From contig JAUIAM010000018.1 of NCBI GenBank assembly GCA_030425485.1, positions 1 through 64,000 on the forward strand: 64,000 bases of DNA, read 5' to 3'. Shown piece after piece: positions 51,101 to 60,353 of this stretch. A program made the position numbers and the translations under genes. Position 1 is the stretch's first letter. Every line of letters starts with the position of its first letter. The notes beneath the pieces were generated by a model that searched no databases, was not told the DNA's origin, and saw nothing but the letters and a program-made list of their open reading frames with translations. This DNA comes from Verrucomicrobiia bacterium (lineage in GTDB: Bacteria; Verrucomicrobiota; Verrucomicrobiia; Opitutales; Cerasicoccaceae).

Positions 51101-51110
51101 AGACATATCA
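51101..51110. promoter_or_regulatory. AGACATATCA site, upstream of the PEP-CTERM gene
   Basis: A second, weaker copy of the motif 56 bp before the PEP-CTERM start, also just downstream of a TTGACA box. Confidence 0.4.
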
Positions 51111-51165
51111 GTATAGCTTTAATTGCAGAAAAATCATTCATACACCCCCAACCCCTACATTAACT

Positions 51166-51990
51166 ATGAAAACACCACTTGCTCTATCTCTCATGCTTTT
51201 CGGCACTGCACTTGCGGCCTCTGCACAGGTTTACGTGCAGGATGATTTCGACTACGCCGATGGCGCCCTGGGTGCTCCCTGGGATGTGACTGCCGGAGGT
51301 CCGCCAAACTCAACCATTACTGTAGAGGCGGCGTCCACTTGGAACGATTTTACTCCTTCTGGAAAGCAGGTAGAGTTCGCCAGGATTAACCCAGGAAGCT
51401 CTATATCCGCGAGACTATTTTCGGGTGAAAACCCAGGTACGACTGTTTGGACTGTAACACCTGGTGATCGCGTTCGGTACTCTGCTGATCTCAATATCAG
51501 CGTTCTGACAGGTAGTCATAACTTTCAGATGTTGCTTATGGCGCAAGGTCAAACCAATCCGCTGAGTATTGGTGGAGTTCGCTTTCAGAGTGCGGGTAGT
51601 AACAATGCTGTGATACAGACAATGTCCACGAATTCTGTGAATAGTTTTACTACTGTTCAGGATAGCCCTACGCTATCTGGTGATACTTGGTATCGGGTTG
51701 TTATTGATCTTGAGGTTATCGATACAACTCATACTAGCTATGACTTGAGTATTGAGCAACTCGGCACAGGGGGCGGCATCGTCTACTCTGGTACGAATTT
51801 TGAGGTAGCAACCTCTGGTGCATTTGGCGATGAGGGGGGTATAATTCTTTCCTCGGGTACCGGCTTCCCAACATTTGACGTTGCTGATGTATCGCTGGTG
51901 GCTATTCCTGAGCCTTCTCAGGCTGCCCTGCTCACCTCAGCCCTGTTGCTGTGTGGTGTGGTTCTGCACCGTCGTCGCAAACTCTCCTAA
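51166..51990 (+). CDS. PEP-CTERM protein with the same module as the GH110-like gene
   Basis: The 274-residue protein has a signal peptide (to about residue 20), a beta-sandwich-like module and a C-terminal PEP-CTERM sorting signal: IPEPSQAALL, a transmembrane helix, then RRRK. The module (DDFDYADGALGAPWDV...GKQVEF) aligns with each of the two modules of the GH110-like protein encoded divergently at 47613. PEP-CTERM proteins are exported and processed by an exosortase (none in the window). A role as an outer-surface glycan-binding component is an inference. Confidence 0.85.
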   Translation: MKTPLALSLMLFGTALAASAQVYVQDDFDYADGALGAPWDVTAGGPPNSTITVEAASTWNDFTPSGKQVEFARINPGSSISARLFSGENPGTTVWTVTPGDRVRYSADLNISVLTGSHNFQMLLMAQGQTNPLSIGGVRFQSAGSNNAVIQTMSTNSVNSFTTVQDSPTLSGDTWYRVVIDLEVIDTTHTSYDLSIEQLGTGGGIVYSGTNFEVATSGAFGDEGGIILSSGTGFPTFDVADVSLVAIPEPSQAALLTSALLLCGVVLHRRRKLS

Positions 51991-52022
51991 ATTGGGGTTG
52001 TAAGATAAATGTAGATTATGCA

Positions 52023-52052
52023 GGGCCGCCTCTGTCTGTTCAGAGGCGGCCC
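52023..52052 (+). terminator. Hairpin after the PEP-CTERM gene
   Basis: GGGCCGCCTCTG (52023-52034) pairs perfectly with CAGAGGCGGCCC (52041-52052), loop TCTGTT. The 12-bp GC-rich stem is strong; the T-run is weak (CTTGCC). Confidence 0.7.
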
Positions 52053-52211
52053 GCTTGCCAACTGAGCGTCTCGTTTCACCGTTGATTTCTCTCGCTCCTT
52101 GCCCTGCTTCTTGTGCTTGGGTGGTAATACTGCTGGAGCGATCTTGGCATCGGAATGACTGTGCTCTGCCTGCGCGACGAGCTGTTTAACCGGAACCATT
52201 GAATCTAGATA

Positions 52212-53174
52212 ATGAGTAAGCCAAAAGTCGTAATATCCGCGGATAACTTGAGCGCTGACCAGGTCAGCGCGATCAAGTCGGCATGCGAAGGCTGGGCGGA
52301 GTGCGTGCATTGTCCGCAGGAAGATCCGCGCCTGAGTAATCCAGACTCAGGACTGGATCCGCATATTCTGATCGGCTGGGCATCTCCCCGCTATCTGGCT
52401 GAGTCGACATTGCAATACTACCTCTGCGGGAGCGCTGGCATTGATGCATACCTGGGGTGTGGATTGGGACAAAAAAACGGCTTTGTGATGACAAATGCGG
52501 CAGGGGTCATGGGGGTGGTCATTGCGGAGCACTGCCTTGCCATGATGTTTAGCCTGACGCGCAAGCTCGCGCTCATGTTTGAGCAGCAGCAGCAGCGCAT
52601 TTTCAGCCGTATCTGGGATGGTGACGAAGTTGCGGGAAGTACGGCCTGCATCGTAGGCTATGGCAACGCTGGCATGCATCTGGCTCGTCGCCTGCGCGCG
52701 ATGGATATGAAAGTCGTTGGTGTGCGCCGTGATGTGTCGAAGAAAGACGAGCATGTTGACGCGCTTTATCCGCTGGAGGGCATGCAAGAGGCGTTTGGGC
52801 AATCAGACCACGTCTTCTGCCTGCTGCCTGGAGGTGAGGCGACAAGGGATTTCTTTAATGCTGAGCGCTTTGCCATGATGAAGCCTGGTTCCTTCTACTA
52901 TTCGGCCAGCCGGGGGAGCGTGACATGCGAAGATGCCCTGCTCAACGCCCTTACCAGTAAGCATCTGGGAGGAGCCGCTATCGATGTCTGTAAAGTGGAG
53001 CCGCTGCCCAGTGGCAGCCCCTTGTGGACCGTGCCCGGGCTCATGATTTCACCCCATAGCGCGGGCCATTCATGGAAAATGCCCGGTCGCCTGACTGAGC
53101 TTTTTATTCGAAACCTGGAGTGCATACGTGACGGGAAGGCTCTCCACAACCTCATCTCGCCGTCTGTCCTATAG
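52212..53174 (+). CDS. D-isomer-specific 2-hydroxyacid dehydrogenase family protein
   Basis: The 320-residue enzyme should reduce a 2-oxoacid or oxidise a 2-hydroxyacid with NAD(P). It has a Rossmann motif (CIVGYGNAGMHLARRL) and the catalytic triad Arg234 (SASRGSV), Glu263 (KVEPLP) and His282 (SPHSAG). It has no signal peptide, so it acts in the cytoplasm. The substrate is not shown; glyoxylate/hydroxypyruvate reductase types and sugar-acid reductases are all possible. It stands in the glycan cluster and may process a breakdown product. Confidence 0.85.
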   Translation: MSKPKVVISADNLSADQVSAIKSACEGWAECVHCPQEDPRLSNPDSGLDPHILIGWASPRYLAESTLQYYLCGSAGIDAYLGCGLGQKNGFVMTNAAGVMGVVIAEHCLAMMFSLTRKLALMFEQQQQRIFSRIWDGDEVAGSTACIVGYGNAGMHLARRLRAMDMKVVGVRRDVSKKDEHVDALYPLEGMQEAFGQSDHVFCLLPGGEATRDFFNAERFAMMKPGSFYYSASRGSVTCEDALLNALTSKHLGGAAIDVCKVEPLPSGSPLWTVPGLMISPHSAGHSWKMPGRLTELFIRNLECIRDGKALHNLISPSVL

Positions 53175-53235
53175 CCAGTCGGAGAAGTGAGATATTCTTC
53201 TGTCCAATAAATTGATCTGGATACAATTCTTACAA

Positions 53236-53245
53236 TGATATATTA
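53236..53245. promoter_or_regulatory. TGATATATTA site before the GH110-like gene
   Basis: One base differs from the perfect palindrome TGATATATCA. It lies about 95 bp before the ATG at 53340. Confidence 0.4.
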
Positions 53246-53339
53246 AAGGGTATTTCAGATCGGTGCGGTGCGCAGGCCTCATGAAGTGAATCTATGAGTG
53301 TTGCCCCGGCCCAAGAAACTTTTTACCATAAGGATGAAT

Positions 53340-55055
53340 ATGATGACTCGACTTTTTATAGGCATGGCCGCGCTAACCTTCGTGGCAGTATCGTCTGCAT
53401 TCAGCTCGGCGCGTGAGGGAAATATGATTGTCGTTACGGATTACGGTGCGGTTGCAAGTGATGGGGTTGACGACGGGCCCGCGGTGCGCGCTGCGCTCGA
53501 AGCAGCCCGTAAGTACGATGATCCGGTCATTGTTTTTCCTCCCGGTCGGTACTTGATTCTCGACCACAAGGAGCTTGACCCGCGCGCACTGCTGCTGGTC
53601 GAGGATTACCCTAAGATCACCCTGCGAGGTGAGGGGGCTGAGATCGCAGGAAACGGCGTGCGTGCGCTGTTTTACTTTTCTCGCTGTGGCGACGTACTCG
53701 TCGATGGTTTGACGGTTGATTGGGACCCGCTTCCCTATACCGGTGGGGTTGTTGTGGCCAGTACCGAGGCGTACATCGACTTGGAGATTAGCCCGGATCA
53801 CCCCGTGCTGGAAAAGCCCGTTGAGGTGCTGGCTGCGGTAGACCCCGAGACGAAGGTACAATTGCGCACGTCCCGGCAGGGCTATTTCCGACTTCATCAG
53901 AAGGATTTCAAGCGCCCGGCGGAAAAGATCGGCGAGCGTACACTAAGGATTTACCGCTCGGATGAGCCGCAGTACCTGGGCTCACTCCCTAAGGGCCTGG
54001 CGATGCCGCAGGTCGGGGCCTACATTATGGCTGTATATCATCAGCGCGGTGGTGGGGCCTTTCCTTCGCGCCATTGCGGTAGGGTGGAGTACAAAAACAC
54101 CAGCGTGTATGCCGTTCCCGGAATGGGGTTTGCCATGCGTGAATGCGAGAGCGGCCTGATCGAAAACTGCCGCGTGACGCGTAAGCCCGGAACCGAGCGC
54201 TGGATGTCTTCCACTGTAGACTCATCGCACTTTAACATGGTTCGCGATAGCGTTGAAATGATCGGGTGCGTTTTTGAGTATCACGGGGATGACGGATCGA
54301 ATATCCACGGCATGTATTCCATGGTTCATGCAGTGGAAGGTGAAAATGTGGTCGTGCTGCGGGGCTGGGGGAATCCATTCTGGAATCATGGGTCCGAGAA
54401 TGACATGGGTAACCCGAATGGTGAATTTCCGGTCGGGGATACGCTGGAGTTTTCCTCGAAAGAGTATCGCCACAAGACGGGCTTTGAGGCCAAGATTATT
54501 GCCGTGGAGACTGTTGATACCGATGGTTTCCAGTTGAAGCGGATCACGCTGGACCGACCGTTGAGTTCTGAGGTGGGGCCGAGGACCTTTGTCACCAATG
54601 CCAACGAGGTTGCGTCATTCCTGATGCGGGACTGCGTTGTCCGTGGCAATCGAGGGCAGGGGACGCGGATAAAAACCCGCAACGCGCTGATCGAAAATTG
54701 CCTGTTTGAGGATATTCATGGGAATGGTATTTGGATCTTTTGCGATGCCGACTACGGTCGAGAAAGCATCGCCAGCAGTCATGTTGTCATCCGCGATAAT
54801 GTCTTTCGCCATGCCGCCCGCGCCGTTCGCTCGGATGCTGGCCGCAAGCCGCCTAACGACCCTGAAGTGCACGAAGACATACGCATTGAAAACAACCTTA
54901 TCGAATACTGTGGGCCCACGCCTATCAAAATGGATTCGGTCAAGGGGTTGGTCATAACGGGAAACACCATCCTGGGCTCATCGGCAGAGCCGTTCCTGCT
55001 CTCGGGCTGTACGCAGGTGGAGATCAATGATAACGACATCCAGGTACGGAAGTAG
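53340..55055 (+). CDS. Exported GH110-like alpha-galactosidase-type protein 1
   Basis: The protein of about 571 residues has a signal peptide (to about residue 24) and a right-handed beta-helix. GH110-type parts are VTDYGAVASDGVDDGPAVR, VDWDPLPYTGG and SHFNMVRDSVEMIGCVFEYHGDDGSNIHG, shown in part. GH110 enzymes remove terminal alpha-1,3-linked galactose; the conserved GDDG and DWDPLP residues support activity. The start is 53340 or 53343, a few bases after AAGGA, the better Shine-Dalgarno site. It forms a tandem pair with the next gene. Confidence 0.85.
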   Translation: MMTRLFIGMAALTFVAVSSAFSSAREGNMIVVTDYGAVASDGVDDGPAVRAALEAARKYDDPVIVFPPGRYLILDHKELDPRALLLVEDYPKITLRGEGAEIAGNGVRALFYFSRCGDVLVDGLTVDWDPLPYTGGVVVASTEAYIDLEISPDHPVLEKPVEVLAAVDPETKVQLRTSRQGYFRLHQKDFKRPAEKIGERTLRIYRSDEPQYLGSLPKGLAMPQVGAYIMAVYHQRGGGAFPSRHCGRVEYKNTSVYAVPGMGFAMRECESGLIENCRVTRKPGTERWMSSTVDSSHFNMVRDSVEMIGCVFEYHGDDGSNIHGMYSMVHAVEGENVVVLRGWGNPFWNHGSENDMGNPNGEFPVGDTLEFSSKEYRHKTGFEAKIIAVETVDTDGFQLKRITLDRPLSSEVGPRTFVTNANEVASFLMRDCVVRGNRGQGTRIKTRNALIENCLFEDIHGNGIWIFCDADYGRESIASSHVVIRDNVFRHAARAVRSDAGRKPPNDPEVHEDIRIENNLIEYCGPTPIKMDSVKGLVITGNTILGSSAEPFLLSGCTQVEINDNDIQVRK

Positions 55056-55121
55056 CACCTCCCGTATTCAGGTATTTAGACTATTTAGCCGCACCACTTT
55101 TACTTTACCCCAATCGCACTG

Positions 55122-56825
55122 ATGAAGTTCTTACCCATCCTTTCTACCACCTTCTTGCTGTTACGTCTGGTCGCTGTTAATAGCGCGGCAGAAGAAATCC
55201 ACGTTGGAGCCTATGGCGCTCTTCCAGATGACGGTGTTTCGGACCGTGAAGCGGTGCAGGCAGCGCTGGAGGCGGCCCGCGGCGTCGAGAGCCCGGTGCT
55301 GGTGTTTGATGCAGGGCGCTACGATTTTGACAGTATTGAGGACAAGGGAAAGGGCCTGATTGATATTCGCCACTACCCGAGCATTGCGATTCGCGGGAAT
55401 GGTACGGAGTTGGTGGGGCAGGGGCTTAGGCCGTTGTTTCTCGTTCGAAACTGTGGTGAAATTACCGTAAGTGAGATTATGGTCGATTGGGACCCGCTTC
55501 CCTACACGGCGGGCGAGGTCGTGCAGACTGGCGATGATTACTGCGATGTGCGTATCGCCGAGGGGCACCCGCTACTGGAGGAGCCCATCGAATCCATTTT
55601 CGCCGTAGAGCCCGAATCGAAGGCCTTTACCAAATCCGGATCGGAGCTGAACTTCAGGCTGGGGCAGCGTGGCTATGCCAAGGCTTCGGAGGTGGTTGAG
55701 CCCGGTGTTCTGAGGATGTACCGCATGCCTGAGCCCCACTCCATCTCTTCGGGGCGTCTGCACGGAGCCATGCCAGCTGTAGGGACGCAAATCGTAGCCT
55801 ACTATAACGTTCGGGGAGGCGGTGCATTTCAGATTTATTCCTGCACCGATGTGACCATCAGCAATGTTGAGGTCTATTCGGCACCCGGGATGGGCTTCAT
55901 GATAAATAATTGCGAGGCCGATGGCGAAGTGCTGCTCATAGACACGAAGGTAATCGCCAAGCCGGGTGCAGGGCGTTGGAAGTCTGTTACCGCTGACGGC
56001 ACGCACTTTAATATGAACAGGGGGGCGATCTCCGTCATCAATTGCACCATCGAGGATGTTGGTGATGATGGGGCGAATGTACATGCATCCTATAACATGG
56101 TGCATGAGAAGGTCTCGCCGGATACCATTGTAGCGCGCGGCTGGATGAATCCCTTTGTCCACCCGGGGATGAAAGAGGAATTCAGGCCACCTAACAGTCA
56201 GTTCCGTGTTGGGGATATGCTGGAGTTTTCCACGGATGAGCGACGACATGTGTCGGCCTTTGAGGCGCGGATTGTTGAATCGTCAAACATCTCAGTGGAT
56301 GGAAAGCGCATGCGGCGCATTCGGCTGGATCGAGAATTGCCGGCGTTTATTGGCGAAGGCACCGTTATTGCCAATGCCAGTGAAGTAGCAGAGTTTTTGA
56401 TGCGAGATTGCACGATGCGCCGAATCCGGGGGCAAGGGGTCAGGGTTAAAACGCGCAATGCGATTGTCGAAGATTCACTGTTCGAAGATATCCAGGCAAA
56501 TGGCATTTGGATTTTTTGCGACGCCGACTACGGTCGGGAAAGCATTTCTGCCAAGAACGTAATCATCCGGGGCTCTACGTTCACCCGTGCTATCCGGGCT
56601 GTACGCTCCAGCGCTGGCCGCCAGGAGCCCATCGACCACGATGTGCACGAAAATATCCTCATTGAGGACTGCATTATCGAAGACTGCGGGTCGACGCCTA
56701 TCCTCCTGTACTCTGTGAAAGACGTGGTTATTCGGAATAATATATTCGACAGTGGGCTTCAGAATCCGATACAATATGAGTACAGCAGCAACGTGCGTAT
56801 CGATGATGGCGAGCAGCTACCCTAA
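55122..56825 (+). CDS. Exported GH110-like alpha-galactosidase-type protein 2
   Basis: The 567-residue protein has a signal peptide (to about residue 22) and is a close paralog of the protein before it: both have DWDPLPYT, GMGF, THFNM and GDDG(A/S)N(V/I)H, and C-terminal RIRGQGVRVKTRNAIVEDS. The pair probably arose by tandem duplication and then diverged. It lies 66 bp after its paralog on the same strand, so the two are likely co-transcribed. Substrate specificity between the two is unknown. Confidence 0.85.
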   Translation: MKFLPILSTTFLLLRLVAVNSAAEEIHVGAYGALPDDGVSDREAVQAALEAARGVESPVLVFDAGRYDFDSIEDKGKGLIDIRHYPSIAIRGNGTELVGQGLRPLFLVRNCGEITVSEIMVDWDPLPYTAGEVVQTGDDYCDVRIAEGHPLLEEPIESIFAVEPESKAFTKSGSELNFRLGQRGYAKASEVVEPGVLRMYRMPEPHSISSGRLHGAMPAVGTQIVAYYNVRGGGAFQIYSCTDVTISNVEVYSAPGMGFMINNCEADGEVLLIDTKVIAKPGAGRWKSVTADGTHFNMNRGAISVINCTIEDVGDDGANVHASYNMVHEKVSPDTIVARGWMNPFVHPGMKEEFRPPNSQFRVGDMLEFSTDERRHVSAFEARIVESSNISVDGKRMRRIRLDRELPAFIGEGTVIANASEVAEFLMRDCTMRRIRGQGVRVKTRNAIVEDSLFEDIQANGIWIFCDADYGRESISAKNVIIRGSTFTRAIRAVRSSAGRQEPIDHDVHENILIEDCIIEDCGSTPILLYSVKDVVIRNNIFDSGLQNPIQYEYSSNVRIDDGEQLP

Positions 56826-56995
56826 GTTATTTTATTTTGTCCATGACGTAGCAGGCTTCGGCCTCCGGCGAGTGTGGTGCATGTCGGCCGCATTTGCCTC
56901 GAAGGGGCTTCGGGGCTAAAAACCAATTGGTAATGAAATGTTTACCTGCCCTATGGCTCGCTTTTTTCTTGGGGTACTTTTTTTGGAATTCTTCT

Positions 56996-57005
56996 TGATA
57001 TATCA
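56996..57005. promoter_or_regulatory. TGATATATCA site before the second pseudopilin gene
   Basis: A perfect palindrome followed by GAAGG, 78 bp before the ATG at 57083. Confidence 0.5.
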
Positions 57006-57082
57006 GAAGGTTTGCGCATTATTAACATTATCACCCCTTACATCGCCGAATCATCCTGCTCGGCAAGTTGCTTGCAATATCC

Positions 57083-57835
57083 ATGCCCGTGAATTCTCTA
57101 TCCCTCAATTCTCCCCGTTCAGTCAAGGGATTCTCCTTGATTGAACTTTTGGCCATTTTAGCCATTATCGGCATCCTCACTGCCGTGATTCTGCCCGTTC
57201 TGGATGGGGTGCGCGAGCGGGCGCGTGCCACTCAGTCTATCGGCAATAAGCGTTCGATTTACACGGCATTTTCGTTGTATCAAGCGGAGCACAACATGCT
57301 CCCACCCCTGATTAACGCGACCCGGACTGGTGGAGGGGTGACTTGGGACACGAGCACCGGTTGGAGTGTATTTATCGTAGATTATCTTGATTCCCAGCCT
57401 GATGAAGATCCTGATACGGAGCTGGTGGCTGTCGATGTTTTGCTCTGTCCGGCGGCGGAGACCCATAACGTGCGTCGTGGAGACTACGGGGTTGCATACA
57501 ACGAGGAGTTTGGGCCTATTCGTAAGCTTACACTGAACCCGGACGGGGGCCTGGCGGATATAAACAAGCGGTCGTACTCTATTAGCGAGCTCAACTTCCC
57601 ATCCAAAACACCGCTTATAGCTGACTGCGAGCAGCCCGGAGCTGGAGGGGTAGCCTACGGTAGCTGGTACTTTAATCCGAGGAGGACGACTCATGACCCC
57701 GCACCCAGCACGCCCTCACTTTCGTACCGCCATGGTGGAAAGGTGCAGATGGTATTTGCCGATGGCAGAATCGACAGTTTTACGCCTGAGGAGATGTACG
57801 ATGAGGTGCTCCCCTGGGATAACGAAAGTCCTTAG
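57083..57835 (+). CDS. Prepilin-like protein with H-X9-DG domain
   Basis: The 250-residue protein has a 16-residue leader, then GFSLIELLAILAIIGILTAV and a C-terminal HGGKVQMVFADG, an exact H-X9-DG motif. This is the second such protein in the window; the N-terminal leader has the same length as in the copy at 30721. Proteins of this type often sit inside glycan loci in Verrucomicrobiota and may be exported with the enzymes. The operator-like motif at 56996 and the position inside the cluster support co-regulation. Confidence 0.85.
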   Translation: MPVNSLSLNSPRSVKGFSLIELLAILAIIGILTAVILPVLDGVRERARATQSIGNKRSIYTAFSLYQAEHNMLPPLINATRTGGGVTWDTSTGWSVFIVDYLDSQPDEDPDTELVAVDVLLCPAAETHNVRRGDYGVAYNEEFGPIRKLTLNPDGGLADINKRSYSISELNFPSKTPLIADCEQPGAGGVAYGSWYFNPRRTTHDPAPSTPSLSYRHGGKVQMVFADGRIDSFTPEEMYDEVLPWDNESP

Positions 57836-57896
57836 GAACTGCATTTCGGTCCGATCTGGCCTGTTTTATTCATTGACAGTTTTTTAATACAGCAAT

Positions 57897-57906
57897 AGAA
57901 ATATCA
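57897..57906. promoter_or_regulatory. AGAAATATCA site before the NAL/DHDPS-family gene
   Basis: Two differences from TGATATATCA; followed by GAAG as at the other sites. It lies about 100 bp before the ATG at 58008, with a TTGACA box just upstream. Confidence 0.4.
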
Positions 57907-58007
57907 GAAGAAATAGCAAATTTGGCTTTTTACCTGTGGCTTTATGCGCGATTCCAAATGGATTCAATCGTAGCCAAGTCAGCAGCAAACACTCTAACCC
58001 ATATTTT

Positions 58008-58949
58008 ATGATCGAAGTACCCACACGCGGGCTGATTGCAGCCACGTTTACCCCCATGAATGATTCCGGTACGATTACCCTGGATCCTATCGAAAGCTAC
58101 GCGGAGCACCTGAGTGCCACGGGCATTGAGGCAGTCATGGTGGGTGGTACAACGGGTGAATTTCCCTCTCTCTCGACAGAGGAGCGCATTGCCACCACAC
58201 GACGCTGGCGCCAGGTAGTGGGCTCGGAATTCGCGCTCATTGCGCATGCCAGCCATACCTGCCTGGAGAAGGCGGTCGAAATGGCCAAGGCGTACAGTCA
58301 GATGCAGGTGGACGCGGTTGCGGTTGCAGCTCCTTACTTTTTCACGCCGGCTTCTGCTTCGCAGTTCATCGCGTTCCTCAAGCCGATTGTTGAGGCATTG
58401 GGTGAGGTGCCGCTCTATTATTACTACATTCCGTCGATGATCCAGTCGCCGATGACTCTCGTTCAGTTTCTGGATGAGGCCTGCGACGCGCTACCCGAGT
58501 TGAAGGGGGTGAAGTACACCCATTATGACGCAGAGGAGCTGGGGCGCTTGATTCGCCGCTACGACGGCCGCTATGACTTTGCCTTTGGCCGTGATGAGAA
58601 TTTCCTGGACGGCTTAAAGGCGGGTGCAAATATAGCCATCGGAAGCACCTACAACTTTTTCACGAGCGAATTTGGGGCTGTACGTGAAGCCTATGAGGCT
58701 GGAAATATCGCCCTGGCAAGCACACTCCAGGCGGGCCTGACGGAGTCCATCGATGCGATCATCGAAATGTCACCCAATCCGATGAGTGGCCTGAAGTACA
58801 TGATGAAAACGGTGGGCATAGACTGTGGACCTGTGCGTTTGCCGCTTGCTGCCATTACTCCCAAAGCGGGAGATGCACTTGTCGAAAAGATTGCCGAAAT
58901 CCTGGCCAGAAGCAAAAAGTGCGTGGTGGGTGCGGACGTAGTTGCCTGA
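58008..58949 (+). CDS. N-acetylneuraminate lyase / DHDPS family aldolase
   Basis: The 313-residue class-I aldolase has the family motif VGGTTGEFPSLSTEER, the catalytic tyrosine region YYYYIPSM and the Schiff-base lysine K169 in GVKYTHYD. The YYYYIP and GVKYT forms resemble N-acetylneuraminate lyases more than dihydrodipicolinate synthases. It should split or form a 2-keto-3-deoxy sugar acid. Next to a sialidase-like gene, sialic acid breakdown is a reasonable guess, not proven. The cytoplasmic location follows from the lack of a signal peptide. Confidence 0.85.
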   Translation: MIEVPTRGLIAATFTPMNDSGTITLDPIESYAEHLSATGIEAVMVGGTTGEFPSLSTEERIATTRRWRQVVGSEFALIAHASHTCLEKAVEMAKAYSQMQVDAVAVAAPYFFTPASASQFIAFLKPIVEALGEVPLYYYYIPSMIQSPMTLVQFLDEACDALPELKGVKYTHYDAEELGRLIRRYDGRYDFAFGRDENFLDGLKAGANIAIGSTYNFFTSEFGAVREAYEAGNIALASTLQAGLTESIDAIIEMSPNPMSGLKYMMKTVGIDCGPVRLPLAAITPKAGDALVEKIAEILARSKKCVVGADVVA

Positions 58950-59078
58950 TGCTGCGCATCGTGTCTATAGGCTATTGCGATACGGACCTCATCTTTTTGC
59001 CTGGTTAGTTCAAGTTCGTAGAAGAGCTATCGCAGCCCCATATTGCCATCTCTCAACCCCATCTATTACGATACCCAT

Positions 59079-60353
59079 ATGAGCGCGACACAGTTTGAAT
59101 ACTCAAAGGCGGCAGAGAAGAGAATTGAGCTCTTAAGCTCGATAAATATTGCCGGAAAAACCTACAGGGCCGATGCGCTTCCCGCCGGGTTTCGAGTCAA
59201 CACTGAGACGGGTATTGCGACTGCACCGGGTGTTACCGGACGCCGTCTCTGCCTGGGCGAATTTACCTGCCACCCCCGTTGCATCGAGGCCTACAATGGG
59301 GACTGGGTACTGCTTGTGCCCATCGGCGACATGCACTATGCTTGGGGTGGCCGGGGACACGCGGGGAACCAAATGTGGCAATTCCGCTCCCGGGACAAGG
59401 GCTTGACCTGGGATGGTCCAACGCAGTCTTGGGAAACGCCCTACGCCTCTCACGGTGCAATCCTGCTACGTCCTGACGGTGGTAAGCGCATCTATTGCTT
59501 CGGCACTGAGCCGCATCCTGACTTTCACGATGCGGTGGAGAACGCCGGAATCGGTATGCGTTATTCCGATGATGATGCGCATACCTGGTCAGCCCTGCAA
59601 ATGATTCGCCCTGAGAACGATCCAGGCTACCTCGGGATGGCTGCCATGCGCCCCTGCGAGACGCCCTCCGGCGCCTGGCTGGTTGGCGCGCATTCTGATG
59701 CCGGTCGCATCGATACCGGTGAACTCAAGAAGATCATTACCCGACAATACCTGCTGCGTACGACAGACCGCGGCGCTCACTGGCAGTTGCTGCCCGGGGA
59801 GCGGGATAGCGGCTGGCAATGTCCGGGCACGGAGCGTATGGATGAGGGGCGTCCGATTATGCTCTCAGATGGTCGCGTTCTGCTAATGGCTCGTACTCCA
59901 GAGGGACATCTCTGGCAGAGTTTCAGTTGCGACGAGGGTGCTACCTGGTCTGAGTTCGAGCCGACATCGCTGCGCCATCTTGATGCTCCGCCCATGCTTT
60001 TTCATCTGGGTAGCAGTTCAAGCCTGATTGCCTTTACCCATAACAAGCCCCGTCCGGAAGGTGGCGGAGCTCACCTGTTTGCTCACGAATCCCGGACGGA
60101 GCTCTGGTGCTCACTATCACATGATAATAGCAAGACCTGGAGCGAGCCGAGGCTTGTTGCCGTGAACGCATGTGAGCCTGCGATTATGACTGGCTGGGAC
60201 GGGTTTACGCCGATGGTTTCCTATGCCGACATCATGGTCGAAGGGGATCGCCTGGAGTTGTTCATCGACCACCAGATGCGTCACGTTGTTAACCTGACCT
60301 TCAGCATCGAGGAGTTGGATCGCTTCCCCACGCGTGCGGAGTTGCAAGGTTAG
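59079..60353 (+). CDS. BNR/Asp-box sialidase-like protein, cytoplasmic
   Basis: The 424-residue protein has five Asp boxes (S/T-x-D-x-G-x-T-W-like) at about 104-111 (SRDKGLTW), 163-170, 228-235, 283-290 and 347-354, which fit a six-bladed beta-propeller of the GH33 sialidase superfamily. It lacks a signal peptide, so it would act on imported material. I do not see a clear RIP motif, so sialidase activity is not certain; other BNR enzymes are possible. It lies 129 bp after the NAL-type aldolase gene on the same strand. Confidence 0.75.
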   Translation: MSATQFEYSKAAEKRIELLSSINIAGKTYRADALPAGFRVNTETGIATAPGVTGRRLCLGEFTCHPRCIEAYNGDWVLLVPIGDMHYAWGGRGHAGNQMWQFRSRDKGLTWDGPTQSWETPYASHGAILLRPDGGKRIYCFGTEPHPDFHDAVENAGIGMRYSDDDAHTWSALQMIRPENDPGYLGMAAMRPCETPSGAWLVGAHSDAGRIDTGELKKIITRQYLLRTTDRGAHWQLLPGERDSGWQCPGTERMDEGRPIMLSDGRVLLMARTPEGHLWQSFSCDEGATWSEFEPTSLRHLDAPPMLFHLGSSSSLIAFTHNKPRPEGGGAHLFAHESRTELWCSLSHDNSKTWSEPRLVAVNACEPAIMTGWDGFTPMVSYADIMVEGDRLELFIDHQMRHVVNLTFSIEELDRFPTRAELQG

